Below, one piece after another: positions 1-14,137 of a DNA stretch of 64,000 nucleotides (positions are counted from its first letter, which is position 1; each line of letters opens with the position of its first letter). The stretch spans positions 945,001-1,009,000 of the forward strand of contig NZ_LIVT01000003.1 of the NCBI RefSeq assembly GCF_001905905.1, read 5' to 3'. The notes beneath the pieces are model-generated. The model saw only the letters and a program-made list of their open reading frames with translations. It ran no database searches and had not been told where the DNA came from. The position numbers were made by a program, and so were the translations under genes. The stretch is from Streptomyces sp. CB02366 (GTDB taxonomy: Bacteria; Actinomycetota; Actinomycetes; Streptomycetales; Streptomycetaceae).

Positions 1-216
1 CTTGCGAGGCGGAACATGATCCACACCACCGGGTGACCACGGGTTGCACCGCAGGATGCGCCAAGCCGTCAGCGCTGTTCCCTTGATGGCGCCGTGCCTG
101 TCGATCGACGTATATCCATAGTGGGAACACGACGGGTAATAGCGGCAGACAGGACCGAGGAGTGGACTGATCGTCCACTGGTACAGCTTGATGAGAGCAA
201 GCAGCGGGTACTTCAT
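1..216 (-). CDS. yidD: Membrane protein insertion efficiency factor YidD (3' end cut by window)
   Basis: The visible N-terminal 72 residues begin [14 protein letters not shown] and carry the family's conserved Cys/Pro-rich block ([15 protein letters not shown] at about residues 22-36) followed by [14 protein letters not shown]. YidD is a small membrane-associated protein that helps YidC/SRP-dependent insertion of inner-membrane proteins. The ATG overlaps the rnpA stop codon (ATGA at 213-216), so the two genes are probably translationally coupled. The gene continues past position 1, where yidC would be expected by family synteny. Recognition is confident. Confidence 0.93.
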   Translation of the reverse strand, partial: MKYPLLALIKLYQWTISPLLGPVCRYYPSCSHYGYTSIDRHGAIKGTALTAWRILRCNPWSPGGVDHVPPRK

Positions 217-584
217 CGCGCGCCCCCTCCCAGGAGCCGCTGCAGAGCGGCGTCCAGGTCTCGGGCCAGCTGTGCATGGTCGGCGTCGCCCGCACCGGGC
301 AGCGCCCGTACGACAACAAGGCTACCGGGGGGCAGCTGAGCCAGCCGGTCCCGGACCAGATGGCGAAGCCTCCGCTTCACCGCGGTACGGACGACGGCGC
401 CCCCCACGGCCTTGCTGACAACGAAACCCGCACGTGGCGGGGGAACAGTCTCCTCCGACACGTGCGGGTCCGTAACACCGCTGCGTAGATGGACGACGAG
501 CAGTGGCCGTCCGGCTCGACGGCCTCGTCGTACCGCGGTCGCGAAGTCCTCGCGCCGCCTCAGCCGATTCTCGGTAGGCAGCAC
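213..584 (-). CDS. rnpA: Ribonuclease P protein component
   Basis: Protein subunit of RNase P, which binds the catalytic RNA and supports 5' maturation of tRNAs. The product is 123 residues, the usual length for the family. It starts [14 protein letters not shown] from a GTG; this start is chosen over an upstream in-frame ATG because the family begins at LPTENRL. The RNR signature region is visible at residues 66-80 ([15 protein letters not shown]). It follows rpmH by 19 bases and overlaps yidD by four bases. Confidence 0.95.
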   Translation of the reverse strand: MLPTENRLRRREDFATAVRRGRRAGRPLLVVHLRSGVTDPHVSEETVPPPRAGFVVSKAVGGAVVRTAVKRRLRHLVRDRLAQLPPGSLVVVRALPGAGDADHAQLARDLDAALQRLLGGGAR

Positions 585-603
585 GTCATGGACCTGTAAG
601 CGA

Positions 604-741
604 TCAGGCGGACAGGCTGCTGCGGCCCTTGCCGCGGCGGTTCGCGAGGATCGCACGGCCGGCACGGGTACGCATGCGCAGACGGAAGCCGTGGGTCTTG
701 GCGCGACGGCGGTTGTTCGGCTGGAAGGTGCGCTTGCTCAC
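604..741 (-). CDS. rpmH: 50S ribosomal protein L34
   Basis: The 45-residue product reads [18 protein letters not shown] at its start and ends in GKGRSSLSA, which is typical bacterial L34, a small basic protein of the large ribosomal subunit. The start is GTG. It is divergent from dnaA, the standard arrangement around bacterial origins, and heads the rpmH-rnpA-yidD transcription unit. Confidence 0.97.
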
Positions 742-961
742 TCGGGGGCTCCAGAAATGATTCGTGTCTTGGCGGGACATCGCCTGGCTGTCACCGTGCG
801 CCCACGAGGAACTCGCGTAAACGCCTTAGTGCACCGCTTCACAATCACAGATCGTGATCTTTGCCCATCGGAGGCAGGCGGCAGCAGCCATCGACAACTC
901 GACCTGGTCACGGTACGCGCGGCTACGCCATCCGGTCAAACCAGCTCCGTACGACCCCCCA

Positions 962-1016
962 TTGTGCACAGCCTGTGGACAACAACTTGAACCGTGCGGG
1001 TCGGCCTGACTACCTT
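962..1016 (+). promoter_or_regulatory. dnaA promoter with two DnaA boxes
   Basis: A sigma-70-like promoter is visible: TTGAAC at 987-992, an 18-base spacer and TACCTT at 1011-1016, about 107 bases before the dnaA GTG. Just upstream lie two DnaA boxes: TTGTGCACA at 962-970 (one mismatch to TTGTCCACA) and a perfect box in reverse orientation, TGTGGACAA at 974-982. Their position abutting the -35 element suggests DnaA autoregulation, which is known for dnaA promoters in this genus. Promoter assignment is by inspection. Confidence 0.7.
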
Positions 1017-1122
1017 GGCTGAACTCCGGATCTTTTCCTTCCCGACTGCCGGACCTCACCCGACCCGACCCATCCCGTCCCGAGAACCACACATTCGTGG
1101 GACATGCGAGAGAGCGTGCCTT

Positions 1123-3009
1123 GTGGCTGACGTACCTGCCGATCTTGCCGCAGTGTGGCCGCGAGTGCTGGAACAACTCCTCGGGGAGGGCCAGCAGGGC
1201 ATCGAGCCGAAGGACAAGCAGTGGATCGAGCGCTGCCAGCCTCTGGCACTCGTCGCCGACACCGCGCTGCTGGCCGTCCCCAACGAATGGGGCAAACACG
1301 TCCTGGAGGGGCGGCTCGCCCCGCTCATCAGTGAGACGCTGACCCGCGAGTGCGGCCGCCCGATCCGGATCGCGATCACCGTCGACGACTCCGCCGGCGA
1401 GCCGCCCGCCCCGCCGTCCCCGTCGCACCAGAGCCAGCACGGCCACCGCTACCCGGCGCAGCCGCGCGAGGACGCCCCCCGGGACGACGCGTACGACGGT
1501 TACGGCCACCGGCCCTCCGACGACGGCATGCCGACGGCCCGGCCCGCCTACCCCGACTACCAGCAGCGCCCGGCCCCCGGCGCCTGGCCGCGCACCCAGG
1601 ACGACCTCTCCTGGCAGCAGCCCCGGCACAGCGGTTACCAGGACCGGGAGCAGTCTTCCGGCGAGCCGTACCGCGAGAGCGACGCATACCGCGGGAACGA
1701 GTCGTACCGGGAGAACGAGCAGTACCGCGACGGCGAGCAGTACCGGGAGCAGCCCTCCGAGCAGTGGCGCGAGCCGTACGGCGCCGGGCGGCCCCAGCAC
1801 GACTACCGGTCGCAGCCGGCCGAGCACCAGGGGTACGAACAGCAGCGGCCCGACCGCCAGGACCAGCAGCCGCAGCACCGCCAGGGCGTCCCGGGCCACG
1901 GTCCCGGCCGCACCGGCGGCCCGGCCCCCGGCCCGATGGGCGCCCAGCCGGCCCCCGCGCCGGGCCCCGGCGAACCGCACGCCCGGCTCAACCCGAAGTA
2001 CCTCTTCGACACCTTCGTCATCGGGGCCTCCAACCGGTTCGCGCACGCCGCGGCCGTCGCCGTGGCCGAAGCGCCCGCGAAGGCGTACAACCCCCTGTTC
2101 ATCTACGGCGAGTCGGGTCTGGGCAAGACCCACCTGCTGCACGCCATCGGGCACTACGCGCGGAGCCTCTACCCGGGAACCCGGGTGCGGTACGTGAGCT
2201 CGGAGGAGTTCACCAACGAGTTCATCAACTCGATCCGCGACGGCAAGGGCGACACCTTCCGCAAGCGCTACCGCGACGTGGACATCCTGCTCGTCGACGA
2301 CATCCAGTTCCTCGCGAGCAAGGAATCGACGCAGGAGGAGTTCTTCCACACCTTCAATACGCTGCACAACGCGAACAAGCAGATCGTGCTCTCCTCCGAC
2401 CGGCCGCCCAAGCAGCTGGTGACGCTGGAGGACCGGCTGCGCAACCGCTTCGAGTGGGGTCTGACCACCGACGTCCAGCCGCCCGAGCTGGAGACCCGGA
2501 TCGCGATCCTCCGCAAGAAGGCGGTGCAGGAGCAGCTCAACGCCCCGCCGGAGGTGCTGGAGTTCATCGCCTCGCGGATCTCGCGCAACATCCGTGAGCT
2601 GGAGGGGGCCCTGATCCGGGTGACCGCCTTCGCCTCGCTCAACCGGCAGCCGGTGGACCTGGGGCTGACCGAGATCGTGCTGAAGGACCTGATCCCGGGC
2701 GGCGAGGAGGCGGCCCCGGAGATCACCGCGCCGGCCATCATGGCGGCGACCGCGGACTACTTCGGTCTCACCGTCGACGACCTGTGCGGATCGTCGCGCA
2801 GCCGGGTGCTGGTGACGGCGCGCCAGATCGCCATGTACCTGTGCCGCGAGCTGACCGATCTCTCGCTGCCGAAGATCGGTGCGCAGTTCGGCGGTCGCGA
2901 CCATACGACGGTGATGCACGCGGACCGGAAGATCCGGGCGCTGATGGCGGAGCGTCGCTCCATCTACAACCAGGTCACCGAGCTGACCAACCGCATCAAG
3001 AACGGCTGA
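1123..3009 (+). CDS. dnaA: Chromosomal replication initiator protein DnaA
   Basis: AAA+ initiator that binds DnaA boxes and opens oriC. The product is 628 residues. Domain I covers about residues 1-90 (starting [20 protein letters not shown]). A very long, Gln/Tyr/Arg/Pro-rich domain II linker runs from about 95 to 285, as expected in streptomycetes. The AAA+ domain has Walker A GESGLGKT (residues 329-336) and Walker B DILLVDD (387-393). Domain IV contains the box-recognition signature [15 protein letters not shown] (about 590-604). The GTG start at 1123 is chosen because the family begins at ADVPADL; in-frame codons upstream are not family-like. It is followed by oriC and dnaN. Confidence 0.98.
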   Translation: MADVPADLAAVWPRVLEQLLGEGQQGIEPKDKQWIERCQPLALVADTALLAVPNEWGKHVLEGRLAPLISETLTRECGRPIRIAITVDDSAGEPPAPPSPSHQSQHGHRYPAQPREDAPRDDAYDGYGHRPSDDGMPTARPAYPDYQQRPAPGAWPRTQDDLSWQQPRHSGYQDREQSSGEPYRESDAYRGNESYRENEQYRDGEQYREQPSEQWREPYGAGRPQHDYRSQPAEHQGYEQQRPDRQDQQPQHRQGVPGHGPGRTGGPAPGPMGAQPAPAPGPGEPHARLNPKYLFDTFVIGASNRFAHAAAVAVAEAPAKAYNPLFIYGESGLGKTHLLHAIGHYARSLYPGTRVRYVSSEEFTNEFINSIRDGKGDTFRKRYRDVDILLVDDIQFLASKESTQEEFFHTFNTLHNANKQIVLSSDRPPKQLVTLEDRLRNRFEWGLTTDVQPPELETRIAILRKKAVQEQLNAPPEVLEFIASRISRNIRELEGALIRVTAFASLNRQPVDLGLTEIVLKDLIPGGEEAAPEITAPAIMAATADYFGLTVDDLCGSSRSRVLVTARQIAMYLCRELTDLSLPKIGAQFGGRDHTTVMHADRKIRALMAERRSIYNQVTELTNRIKNG

Positions 3010-3102
3010 CCCCGACACCCGCAGGGCGATCGTGCACCGGCTTCCCGGACCTCAGGGGCTTCGGGGTGTCCGATGCCCCCGGGCCTCCGGAGCTCCTGAC
3101 CT

Positions 3103-3208
3103 CCCCGGGGCGGCGGCCTCTCCGGGGCGGCGGCCTCTCCGGGGCGGCGGCCTCTCCGGGGCGCGGCCTCTCCGGGGCGCGGCCTCTCCGGGGCGCGGCC
3201 TCTCCGGG
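3103..3208. repeat. GC-rich tandem repeat in the dnaA–oriC spacer
   Basis: Six adjacent units are visible: three of 17 bases (CTCCGGGGCGGCGGCCT type, starting 3103, 3120 and 3137) and three of 16 bases (CTCCGGGGCGCGGCCT, starting 3154, 3170 and 3186), followed by a decayed seventh copy. The 16-mers differ by loss of one base, suggesting slippage. The array lies between the dnaA stop and the first DnaA box. It is not a CRISPR because there are no spacers. The function is unknown. Confidence 0.85.
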
Positions 3209-3405
3209 CTGCCGGGCTTCCGGGAGGGCGCTTCTCAGGGCGTCTGCCGCGGACCTCCACGGTTCGCGGCAGGCGCCTTTCCGCGTTTCCGGGGCCCGCG
3301 AAGAGGCTTCCGGGACGGTCGCCGGGCCTCCCCGCGCGTCGCCGGGGCCCGCGACACGGGCTCTCCCGCACCCTCGCTGTTCGAATGCGGACTGCTCACG
3401 GGCCC

Positions 3406-3968
3406 TTCTCCACAGATGTGCGAAGAATTTTCCGTCCACAGCCTGGGGACTGGGAAGTTGTCCATATTGCGTCCACAGGGGGCGCTGCCGATACTCCATC
3501 AGGCCAGGTCAGGCGGTTGGGGATTTGTGGTCAACGATGATCCACAGCCTGTGGACAACTTTCTCTTCCACAGCGGGTCCTCGGCGTTGTCCACCGGCGG
3601 CCCACAGGTCGGGCCGAGTTGTCCCCAGCTTCTCCACACGCCTGTCCACTGTTCGGCAACGCAACACACGCTTTCACCGCCAGGAGTGAAAGGCGTCACA
3701 CCAAGGCGCGGGGTTGGGTTGTGGGGAACAGGGGTAAAACTGGGGACAGCGTTGGGGAGAAGTAGCCCCCTCCTGTGCATCGGGTGTGCAGAACTTTCGG
3801 CTGTCCACAGATAGGCCGGGTTGTCCACGGGCGCCGCCCACAGGACCGGTGGACAAAAAACAGAGGCTGACCTGTGCAAACGACGTTATCCACGGTTTCC
3901 ACAGGGCCTACTACTACTACCACCCAGAGTTAGCCAGGAATCCGCTTCGAAGTGGGGCCTGTGTACAA
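3406..3968. other. oriC: Chromosomal replication origin oriC with 19 DnaA boxes
   Basis: I count 19 nine-base boxes related to TTGTCCACA. With no or one mismatch: 3406, 3458, 3526(-), 3550(-, perfect), 3587, 3619, 3630, 3801, 3821, 3848(-) and 3960(-). With two mismatches: 3432, 3469, 3538, 3564, 3642, 3720(-), 3886 and 3895. Positions are first bases and (-) marks reverse orientation. Nineteen is the number I recall for the characterised Streptomyces oriC. The boxes form a left group (3406-3650) and a right group (3801-3968) separated by a box-poor stretch. The interval lies between dnaA and dnaN. Confidence 0.95.
3886..3925 (+). promoter_or_regulatory. Putative origin unwinding element: two DnaA boxes plus CTA trinucleotide repeat (DnaA-trio)
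   Basis: Two abutting DnaA boxes (TTATCCACG 3886-3894, GTTTCCACA 3895-3903) are followed by a short G/C stretch (3904-3907) and four CTA repeats at 3908-3919, then CCA. On the opposite strand the repeat reads 3'-GAT-5' four times. This box / GC spacer / trinucleotide arrangement matches the basal origin unwinding layout described in Bacillus subtilis, where DnaA loads onto one strand through DnaA-trios. The call is by pattern only. Confidence 0.7.
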
Positions 3969-4139
3969 CTCGACCGGCGACCGCCGCGGACCTCTCGGCC
4001 CGACTTGACCCCGAGCAGCAACGGCTGTCGGTGCCGTAGGTCAGACTGGACCCCGGAGCCTCTGCCGACTCGGCAGCGGGCTCCGGTCCAGACGACGAAG
4101 GCCAGCAGGGCGAGCGAGCAACAGCAGGAGGCGGTTCCG

Positions 4140-5270
4140 GTGAAGATCCGGGTGGAGCGCGATGTACTCGCGGAGGCGGTGGCCTGGGTGGCCCGCAGCC
4201 TCCCGGCCCGTCCGCCGGCGCCCGTTCTCGCGGGTCTTCTGCTGAAGGCCGAGGACGGGGCGCTCAGCTTCTCCAGCTTCGACTACGAGGTCTCCGCCAG
4301 GGTCTCCGTCGACGCGGAGGTCGACGAGGACGGCACGGTGCTCGTCTCCGGCCGGCTGCTCGCCGACATCTGCCGCGCCCTGCCCAACCGCCCGGTGGAG
4401 ATCTCCACAGACGGTGTGCGCGCCACGGTCGTCTGCGGCTCCTCGCGCTTCACTCTCCACACACTGCCTGTGGAGGAGTACCCCGCCCTGCCGCAGATGC
4501 CGACCGCCACCGGCACCGTCCCCGGCGAGGTCTTCGCCTCGGCCGCCGCCCAGGTCGCCATCGCCGCGGGCCGCGACGACACGCTGCCCGTGCTCACCGG
4601 TGTGCGGATCGAGATCGAGGGCGACACCGTCACCCTCGCCTCCACCGACCGCTACCGCTTCGCGGTCCGCGAGTTCCTGTGGAAGCCGGAGAACGCGGAC
4701 GCCTCAGCAGTCGCCCTGGTGCCCGCCAAGACGCTCCTGGACACCGCGAAGGCGCTCACCAGCGGCGACACGGTCACCCTGGCGCTCTCCGGCTCCGGTG
4801 CGGGCGAGGGCCTGATCGGTTTCGAGGGCGCCGGGCGGCGCACCACCACGCGGCTGCTCGAGGGCGACCTGCCGAAGTACCGCACGCTGTTCCCGACCGA
4901 GTTCAACTCCGTCGCGGTGATCGAGACGGCCCCCTTCGTCGAGGCCGTCAAGCGCGTGGCCCTGGTCGCCGAGCGCAACACACCCGTACGGCTCAGCTTC
5001 GAGCAGGGCGTCCTCATCCTGGAGGCCGGCTCCAGCGACGACGCACAGGCTGTGGAGAGGGTCGACGCGGTGCTGGAGGGCGACGACATCTCGATCGCCT
5101 TCAACCCGACGTTCCTGCTGGACGGCCTGAGCGCGATCGACTCCCCGGTCGCCCAGCTCTCGTTCACCACGTCCACCAAGCCCGCTCTGCTCAGCGGCCG
5201 CCCGGCCGTCGACGCCGAGGCGGACGACGCGTACAAGTACCTGATCATGCCGGTGCGCCTCTCCGGCTGA
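4140..5270 (+). CDS. dnaN: DNA polymerase III subunit beta (sliding clamp)
   Basis: The 376-residue product starts VKIRVERDVLAEAVAWVARS and ends YKYLIMPVRLSG, the usual clamp termini. The three repeated clamp folds span the whole protein. It forms the ring that tethers DNA polymerase III and recruits ligases and repair polymerases. The GTG start is preceded by a GGAGG-type ribosome site (cagcaggaggcggttcc). Upstream in-frame codons run through oriC DnaA boxes and are excluded. Confidence 0.98.
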   Translation: MKIRVERDVLAEAVAWVARSLPARPPAPVLAGLLLKAEDGALSFSSFDYEVSARVSVDAEVDEDGTVLVSGRLLADICRALPNRPVEISTDGVRATVVCGSSRFTLHTLPVEEYPALPQMPTATGTVPGEVFASAAAQVAIAAGRDDTLPVLTGVRIEIEGDTVTLASTDRYRFAVREFLWKPENADASAVALVPAKTLLDTAKALTSGDTVTLALSGSGAGEGLIGFEGAGRRTTTRLLEGDLPKYRTLFPTEFNSVAVIETAPFVEAVKRVALVAERNTPVRLSFEQGVLILEAGSSDDAQAVERVDAVLEGDDISIAFNPTFLLDGLSAIDSPVAQLSFTTSTKPALLSGRPAVDAEADDAYKYLIMPVRLSG

Positions 5271-5315
5271 TCCCGGCGCCCCCGCCGTCCGGGGGACCTT
5301 TCCGCGGCAGTTTCC

Positions 5316-5347
5316 GGCGGGCCCGCTCGGCGCGGAGCGGGCCCGCC
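5316..5347 (+). terminator. Strong hairpin after dnaN
   Basis: A 13-base arm GGCGGGCCCGCTC (5316-5328) pairs perfectly with 5335-5347 across a six-base loop. It lies 46 bases after the dnaN stop, before the gnd promoter region (a TAGGCT -10-like hexamer follows near 5370). There is no T-tract, as is common in this genus. Confidence 0.65.
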
Positions 5348-5431
5348 GCGCTGTCCCCGGCCGGGCGTAGGCTCGGACACGGGTGCACACGCGCCCCGAC
5401 GCTTATCGCCACGACGCTTAAGGAATCTCTG

Positions 5432-6316
5432 ATGGAGCTCGGTCTCGTCGGCCTCGGCAAGATGGGCGGCAACATGCGTGAGCGCATCCGCCGCGCAGGC
5501 CACACCGTCATCGGTTACGACCGCAACCCGGATGTCGCCGATGTCCACAGCCTCGAAGAGCTTGTGGGCAGGCTGAAGGGCCCGCGGGTCGTGTGGGTCA
5601 TGGTTCCGGCCGGCGCCGCGACCCAGTCCACGATCGACGAGCTGGCGGAGCTGCTCTCGCCCGGCGACGTGGTCGTCGACGGAGGGAACTCGCGCTGGAC
5701 CGACGACGAGAAGCACGCCGCCGAACTGGGTCTCAAGGACATCGGCTTCGTCGACTGCGGCGTCTCCGGCGGCGTCTGGGGCCTGCAGAACGGCTACGCC
5801 CTGATGTACGGCGGCACCGAGGAGAACGTGGCGAAGGTCCAGCCGATCTTCGACGCGCTGCGGCCCGAGGGCGACTTCGGCTCCGTCCACGCGGGCAAGG
5901 TCGGCGCCGGCCACTTCGCCAAGATGGTCCACAACGGCATCGAGTACGCCATGATGCAGGCGTACGCCGAGGGCTGGGAGCTCCTGGAGAAGGTCGACTC
6001 CGTCACCGACGTGCGCGAGGTCTTCCGCTCCTGGCAGGAGGGCACGGTCATCCGTTCCTGGCTGCTCGACCTCGCGGTCAAGGCCCTCGACGACGACGAG
6101 CACCTGGACCAGCTCCGGGGGTACGCCGCCGACTCGGGCGAGGGCCGCTGGACGGTGGAGGCCGCGATCGACAACGCGGTGCCGCTGCCCGCGATCACGG
6201 CGTCGCTGTTCGCGCGGTTCGCCTCGCGTCAGGACGACTCGCCGCAGATGAAGATGGTCGCCGCGCTGCGCAACCAGTTCGGCGGGCACGCGGTCGAGTC
6301 CAAGTCCGAGAACTGA
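5432..6316 (+). CDS. gnd: 6-phosphogluconate dehydrogenase, short (NAD-type) form
   Basis: Oxidative pentose-phosphate enzyme converting 6-phosphogluconate to ribulose 5-phosphate and CO2. The 294-residue length corresponds to the short bacterial class rather than the ~470-residue E. coli type. The N-terminal Rossmann motif GLVGLGKMGGNM is at residues 4-15. DGGNSRW and CGVSGGVWG supply substrate contacts, and KMVHNGIEYA carries the catalytic Lys and Asn. A gnd gene between dnaN and recF is a known Streptomyces arrangement. The start is ATG with a weak AAGGAATCT site. Confidence 0.93.
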   Translation: MELGLVGLGKMGGNMRERIRRAGHTVIGYDRNPDVADVHSLEELVGRLKGPRVVWVMVPAGAATQSTIDELAELLSPGDVVVDGGNSRWTDDEKHAAELGLKDIGFVDCGVSGGVWGLQNGYALMYGGTEENVAKVQPIFDALRPEGDFGSVHAGKVGAGHFAKMVHNGIEYAMMQAYAEGWELLEKVDSVTDVREVFRSWQEGTVIRSWLLDLAVKALDDDEHLDQLRGYAADSGEGRWTVEAAIDNAVPLPAITASLFARFASRQDDSPQMKMVAALRNQFGGHAVESKSEN

Positions 6317-6435
6317 CCGGGGCGCCGGCGCCCCCGCGTCGGCGTCTCGACAAGGCGCGTACGGGACGCGCCGCGCAGCGTCGCACAGCGTGACGGTCTG
6401 TGAAGCGGAAGCACCAACGGGAGAGGTCGGCCACC

Positions 6436-7566
6436 ATGCACGTCACCCATCTCTCGCTGGCCGACTTCCGCTCGTACGCCCGGGTCGAGGTCCCGCTCGA
6501 CCCGGGCGTCACCGCGTTCGTGGGCGCCAACGGGCAGGGCAAGACCAACCTGGTCGAGGCCGTCGGCTATCTCGCCACCCTCGGCAGCCACCGGGTCTCC
6601 TCGGACGCCCCGCTGGTGCGGATGGGGGCGGAGCGGGCCGTGATCCGCGCGGCCGTGACGCAGGGTGAGCGTTCGCAGCTCGTCGAACTGGAGCTGAACC
6701 CGGGCCGCGCGAACCGGGCCCGTATCAACAGGTCCTCGCAGGTCAGACCGCGTGACGTGCTCGGGATAGTCCGGACGGTGCTGTTCGCGCCGGAGGACCT
6801 GGCGCTGGTCAAGGGCGACCCCGGCGAGCGGCGGCGGTTCCTGGACGAGCTGATCACCGCGCGCTCGCCCCGGATGGCCGGCGTCCGCTCCGACTACGAG
6901 CGGGTGCTCAAACAGCGCAACACCCTGCTGAAGTCCGCAGCGATGGCCCGGCGGCACGGCGGCCGCTCGATGGACCTGTCCACCCTGGACGTCTGGGACC
7001 AGCACCTGGGCCGGGTGGGCGCCGAGCTGCTGGCCCAGCGGCTGGATCTGATCGCCACGCTCCAGCCGCTGGCCGACAAGGCGTACGGGGACGTCGCGCC
7101 GGGCGGCGGGCCGGTGGCGCTGGAGTACCGCAGCTCGGTCGGCGAGGACGTGGGGCCCGAGCGCACCCGCGACGAGCTGTACGAGCAGCTGACGGCGGCG
7201 CTCGTGGGGGTCCGGAAGCAGGAGATCGAGCGGGGCGTGACGCTGGTCGGCCCGCACCGCGACGATCTGCTGCTGGGGCTGCGCGGTATGCCGGCGAAGG
7301 GGTACGCGAGTCACGGCGAGTCCTGGAGCTACGCCTTGGCGCTGCGGCTGGCCTCGTACGAGCTTCTGCGGTCCGAGGGCAACGAGCCCGTGCTGGTGCT
7401 GGACGACGTCTTCGCCGAGCTGGACGCCCGTCGCCGGGAGCGGCTGGCGGAGCTGGTGGCCCCGGGCGAACAGGTGCTGGTGACGGCCGCGGTGGCGGAG
7501 GACGTGCCGGCCGCGCTGGCGGGGGCGCGGTACGCGGTGACCGCGGGCGAGGTGGAGCGCGTATGA
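6436..7566 (+). CDS. recF: DNA replication/repair protein RecF
   Basis: ABC-type ATPase that loads RecA at single-strand gaps with RecO and RecR. The 376 residues start [15 protein letters not shown]. Walker A is GANGQGKTN (30-38), the ABC signature region is [15 protein letters not shown], and Walker B is [12 protein letters not shown] (319-330). The ATG at 6436 is chosen over an in-frame ATG 36 bases upstream because the family begins at this point. The stop overlaps the next start as ATGA (7563-7566). Confidence 0.97.
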   Translation: MHVTHLSLADFRSYARVEVPLDPGVTAFVGANGQGKTNLVEAVGYLATLGSHRVSSDAPLVRMGAERAVIRAAVTQGERSQLVELELNPGRANRARINRSSQVRPRDVLGIVRTVLFAPEDLALVKGDPGERRRFLDELITARSPRMAGVRSDYERVLKQRNTLLKSAAMARRHGGRSMDLSTLDVWDQHLGRVGAELLAQRLDLIATLQPLADKAYGDVAPGGGPVALEYRSSVGEDVGPERTRDELYEQLTAALVGVRKQEIERGVTLVGPHRDDLLLGLRGMPAKGYASHGESWSYALALRLASYELLRSEGNEPVLVLDDVFAELDARRRERLAELVAPGEQVLVTAAVAEDVPAALAGARYAVTAGEVERV

Positions 7567-8147
7567 CCGGCGGGGACGAGCGGGCGGGCGAGGCGGGGGC
7601 CGGCGGCGGTGCGCCGGAGGCCGGGAGTCCGAAGCCGCCCGAGGTGTCCGGGGTCGATCTGGCCCGGGTCGCGCTGCGGGCCGCGAAGGAGCAGGCGCGG
7701 GCGCGCGGCGCGGCGGCGCAGCAGAAGAAGCAGGCCCGGCGGGGCGGCGGGCTGCGCTCGGGGGCCCGGTCGGACGGTCGGGATCCGCAGGCGCTGGGAT
7801 CCGCGATCAACCGGCTGATCACCGAGCGGGGCTGGGAGACGCCCGCGGCGGTCGGCGGGGTGATGGGGCGGTGGCCGCAGATCGTCGGCGAGGACCTGGC
7901 CAACCACTGCGTACCGCTGCGGTACGACGAGGCCCCGGACGCCCGGGTGCTGACCGTGAGCTGCGACTCGACGGCGTGGGCGACGCAGCTGCGGTTGCTG
8001 GCTCCGCAGCTGGTGGCCCGGCTGAACGCGGATCTGGGGCAGGGCACGGTACGGATGATCAAGGTGGTCGGGCCGGGAGGCCCTGAGCGCCGCTACGGGC
8101 CGCTGCGGGCGCCGGGCAGCAAGGGGCCGGGGGACACCTACGGGTGA
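7563..8147 (+). CDS. dciA: DUF721/DciA family protein, probable replicative helicase loader
   Basis: 194 residues with a disordered, basic N-terminal half (about 1-75) and a C-terminal DUF721 domain (about 78-175) that includes [15 protein letters not shown] and [18 protein letters not shown]. DciA proteins are the ancestral loaders or operators of DnaB helicase in bacteria without DnaC or DnaI. The actinobacterial member sits between recF and gyrB, as here. It starts at an ATG overlapping the recF stop. The family call is confident; the loader role is by homology. Confidence 0.88.
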   Translation: MTGGDERAGEAGAGGGAPEAGSPKPPEVSGVDLARVALRAAKEQARARGAAAQQKKQARRGGGLRSGARSDGRDPQALGSAINRLITERGWETPAAVGGVMGRWPQIVGEDLANHCVPLRYDEAPDARVLTVSCDSTAWATQLRLLAPQLVARLNADLGQGTVRMIKVVGPGGPERRYGPLRAPGSKGPGDTYG

Positions 8148-8152
8148 GGAGC

Positions 8153-8203
8153 GGGGACGCGTCGGCCGGGCGCGGCCCTGACGGTCGGCTTCCACGCGTC
8201 CCC
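8153..8203 (+). terminator. Possible terminator after dciA
   Basis: GGGGACGCGT (8153-8162) pairs with ACGCGTCCCC (8194-8203) six bases after the dciA stop. The intervening 31 bases are GC-rich and can fold further. It lacks a T-tract, so this is a moderate call. The remaining gap to gyrB holds an A/T-richer stretch and the gyrB promoter. Confidence 0.5.
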
Positions 8204-8495
8204 GCCGCGCCCGTGTCTCTCCTCGCTCGCCAGACCTGAGCTGCGCTTTTGGCGCAAAATTGTCGTGCACGGGGCGAGTTTCAGGGGATTTCCCCCGGCT
8301 GGGCGCGAGAGCAAACCGGACGGTACGGCTGAAGCGTCCCTCACCGTAGCGGGAGGTTGACAGGCCGAAGCGCTCAAAGCCCTTCAGGGCCTCTTGGAGC
8401 CCCTTCCCGAATATGGGGAGTCGTCAGCCGCTCATTCAGGGCGGCACATGCGTACTCAGGTACCGGCAAACCCCCACTCATGTCAGCGCTACCGG

Positions 8496-10654
<2,159 letters not shown>

Positions 10655-10701
10655 GTCGGCCGTACCAGCCACGCCGCAGCTCGAAAGGACTTTGACCAGC
10701 A

Positions 10702-13344
<2,643 letters not shown>

Positions 13345-13348
13345 GAGC

Positions 13349-14059
13349 GTGAGTGGAGCCACGGGCGCCGGTTCGGCCGCTTCCGGAGCAGGAGCGAACG
13401 GTGCCCGTGGCCCTGCCACGGACTCCCAAGGGGGCACTGTGACGGACACACGAGGGTCTCAGCCCCAGTACGAGGGTTACGCGACCGGGCCGCTGCCCGG
13501 CGAGCGTGAGCCCGCACCGGGGCCTTCGGGGCCGTACCACCCGCCCCAGGCGTACCAGGCGCCCGGCGGCGGCACGCAGGGCGGCCAGCAGCGGGCCGGC
13601 CAGGGCGGCGGCACTCTGGGGGGCGCGCAGGGCGTGGGCGGCGCTCAGGCGACGCGCAAGCCGCGCACGGGGGCGCGGACCACTCCGCGTACCCGCAAGG
13701 CCCGTCTGCGGGTGGCCAAGGCCGACCCGTGGTCGGTGATGAAGGTCAGCTTCCTGCTGTCGATCGCCCTGGGCATCTGCACGGTGGTGGCGGCGGCGGT
13801 GCTGTGGATGGTCATGGACGCGATGGGCGTCTTCGAGACGGTCGGCGGCACGATCAGCGAGGCCACCGGCTCGAACGAGAGCAACGGCTTCGATCTGCAG
13901 TCGTTCCTGTCGCTGCCGCGCGTGCTCGTCTTCACCTCGGTCATCGCCGTGATCGACGTGGTGCTGGCCACCGCGCTGGCGACGCTGGGCGCCTTCATCT
14001 ACAACCTCTCGGCGGGCTTCGTGGGCGGCGTCGAGCTCACGCTGGCCGAGGACGAGTAG
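13349..14059 (+). CDS. DUF3566 domain transmembrane protein
   Basis: 236 residues. The first ~120 are Gly/Pro/Gln-rich and probably disordered. The DUF3566 part begins near KARLRVAKADPWSVMKVSF and holds two hydrophobic segments (about 130-153 and 190-220). The family is found immediately after gyrA in actinobacteria, and its function is not established. The GTG start is five bases after the gyrA stop, with a ribosome site (gaggag) inside the gyrA end, so it is co-transcribed. Confidence 0.85.
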   Translation: MSGATGAGSAASGAGANGARGPATDSQGGTVTDTRGSQPQYEGYATGPLPGEREPAPGPSGPYHPPQAYQAPGGGTQGGQQRAGQGGGTLGGAQGVGGAQATRKPRTGARTTPRTRKARLRVAKADPWSVMKVSFLLSIALGICTVVAAAVLWMVMDAMGVFETVGGTISEATGSNESNGFDLQSFLSLPRVLVFTSVIAVIDVVLATALATLGAFIYNLSAGFVGGVELTLAEDE

Positions 14060-14076
14060 GGCGCCGGGTATCGATT

Positions 14077-14105
14077 TTGGGACTGGCCCCGACGTGCGCT
14101 AATCT
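14077..14105 (+). promoter_or_regulatory. tRNA-Ile promoter
   Basis: TTGGGA (14077-14082), a 17-base spacer and TAATCT (14100-14105) form a good housekeeping-type promoter. The mature tRNA starts 33 bases after the -10. The same TAATCT -10 occurs before tRNA-Leu. Confidence 0.75.
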
Positions 14106-14137
14106 TCAGAGGTCAGCGCGGAGCAGTACAGCGCGGC

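Noticed and set aside
826..3018. A 730-codon open frame on the minus strand opposite dnaA
   Set aside because: It mirrors dnaA codons, has no recognisable domain and is the usual high-GC antisense shadow. Similar long minus or alternative frames over gyrA, the paa genes, bkdC and the permease were rejected for the same reason.
3103..3208. Possible CRISPR array
   Set aside because: The units are directly adjacent with no unique spacers, and no cas genes are present.
2784..3689. Open frame running from inside dnaA through the oriC repeats
   Set aside because: It is stop-free only because the DNA is GC-rich; it crosses DnaA boxes and a minisatellite and shows no protein-like composition.
5549..5560. 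DnaA-box-like TGTCCACA inside gnd, and similar sequences in other genes
   Set aside because: Imperfect matches within coding sequence are expected by chance and are not clustered.
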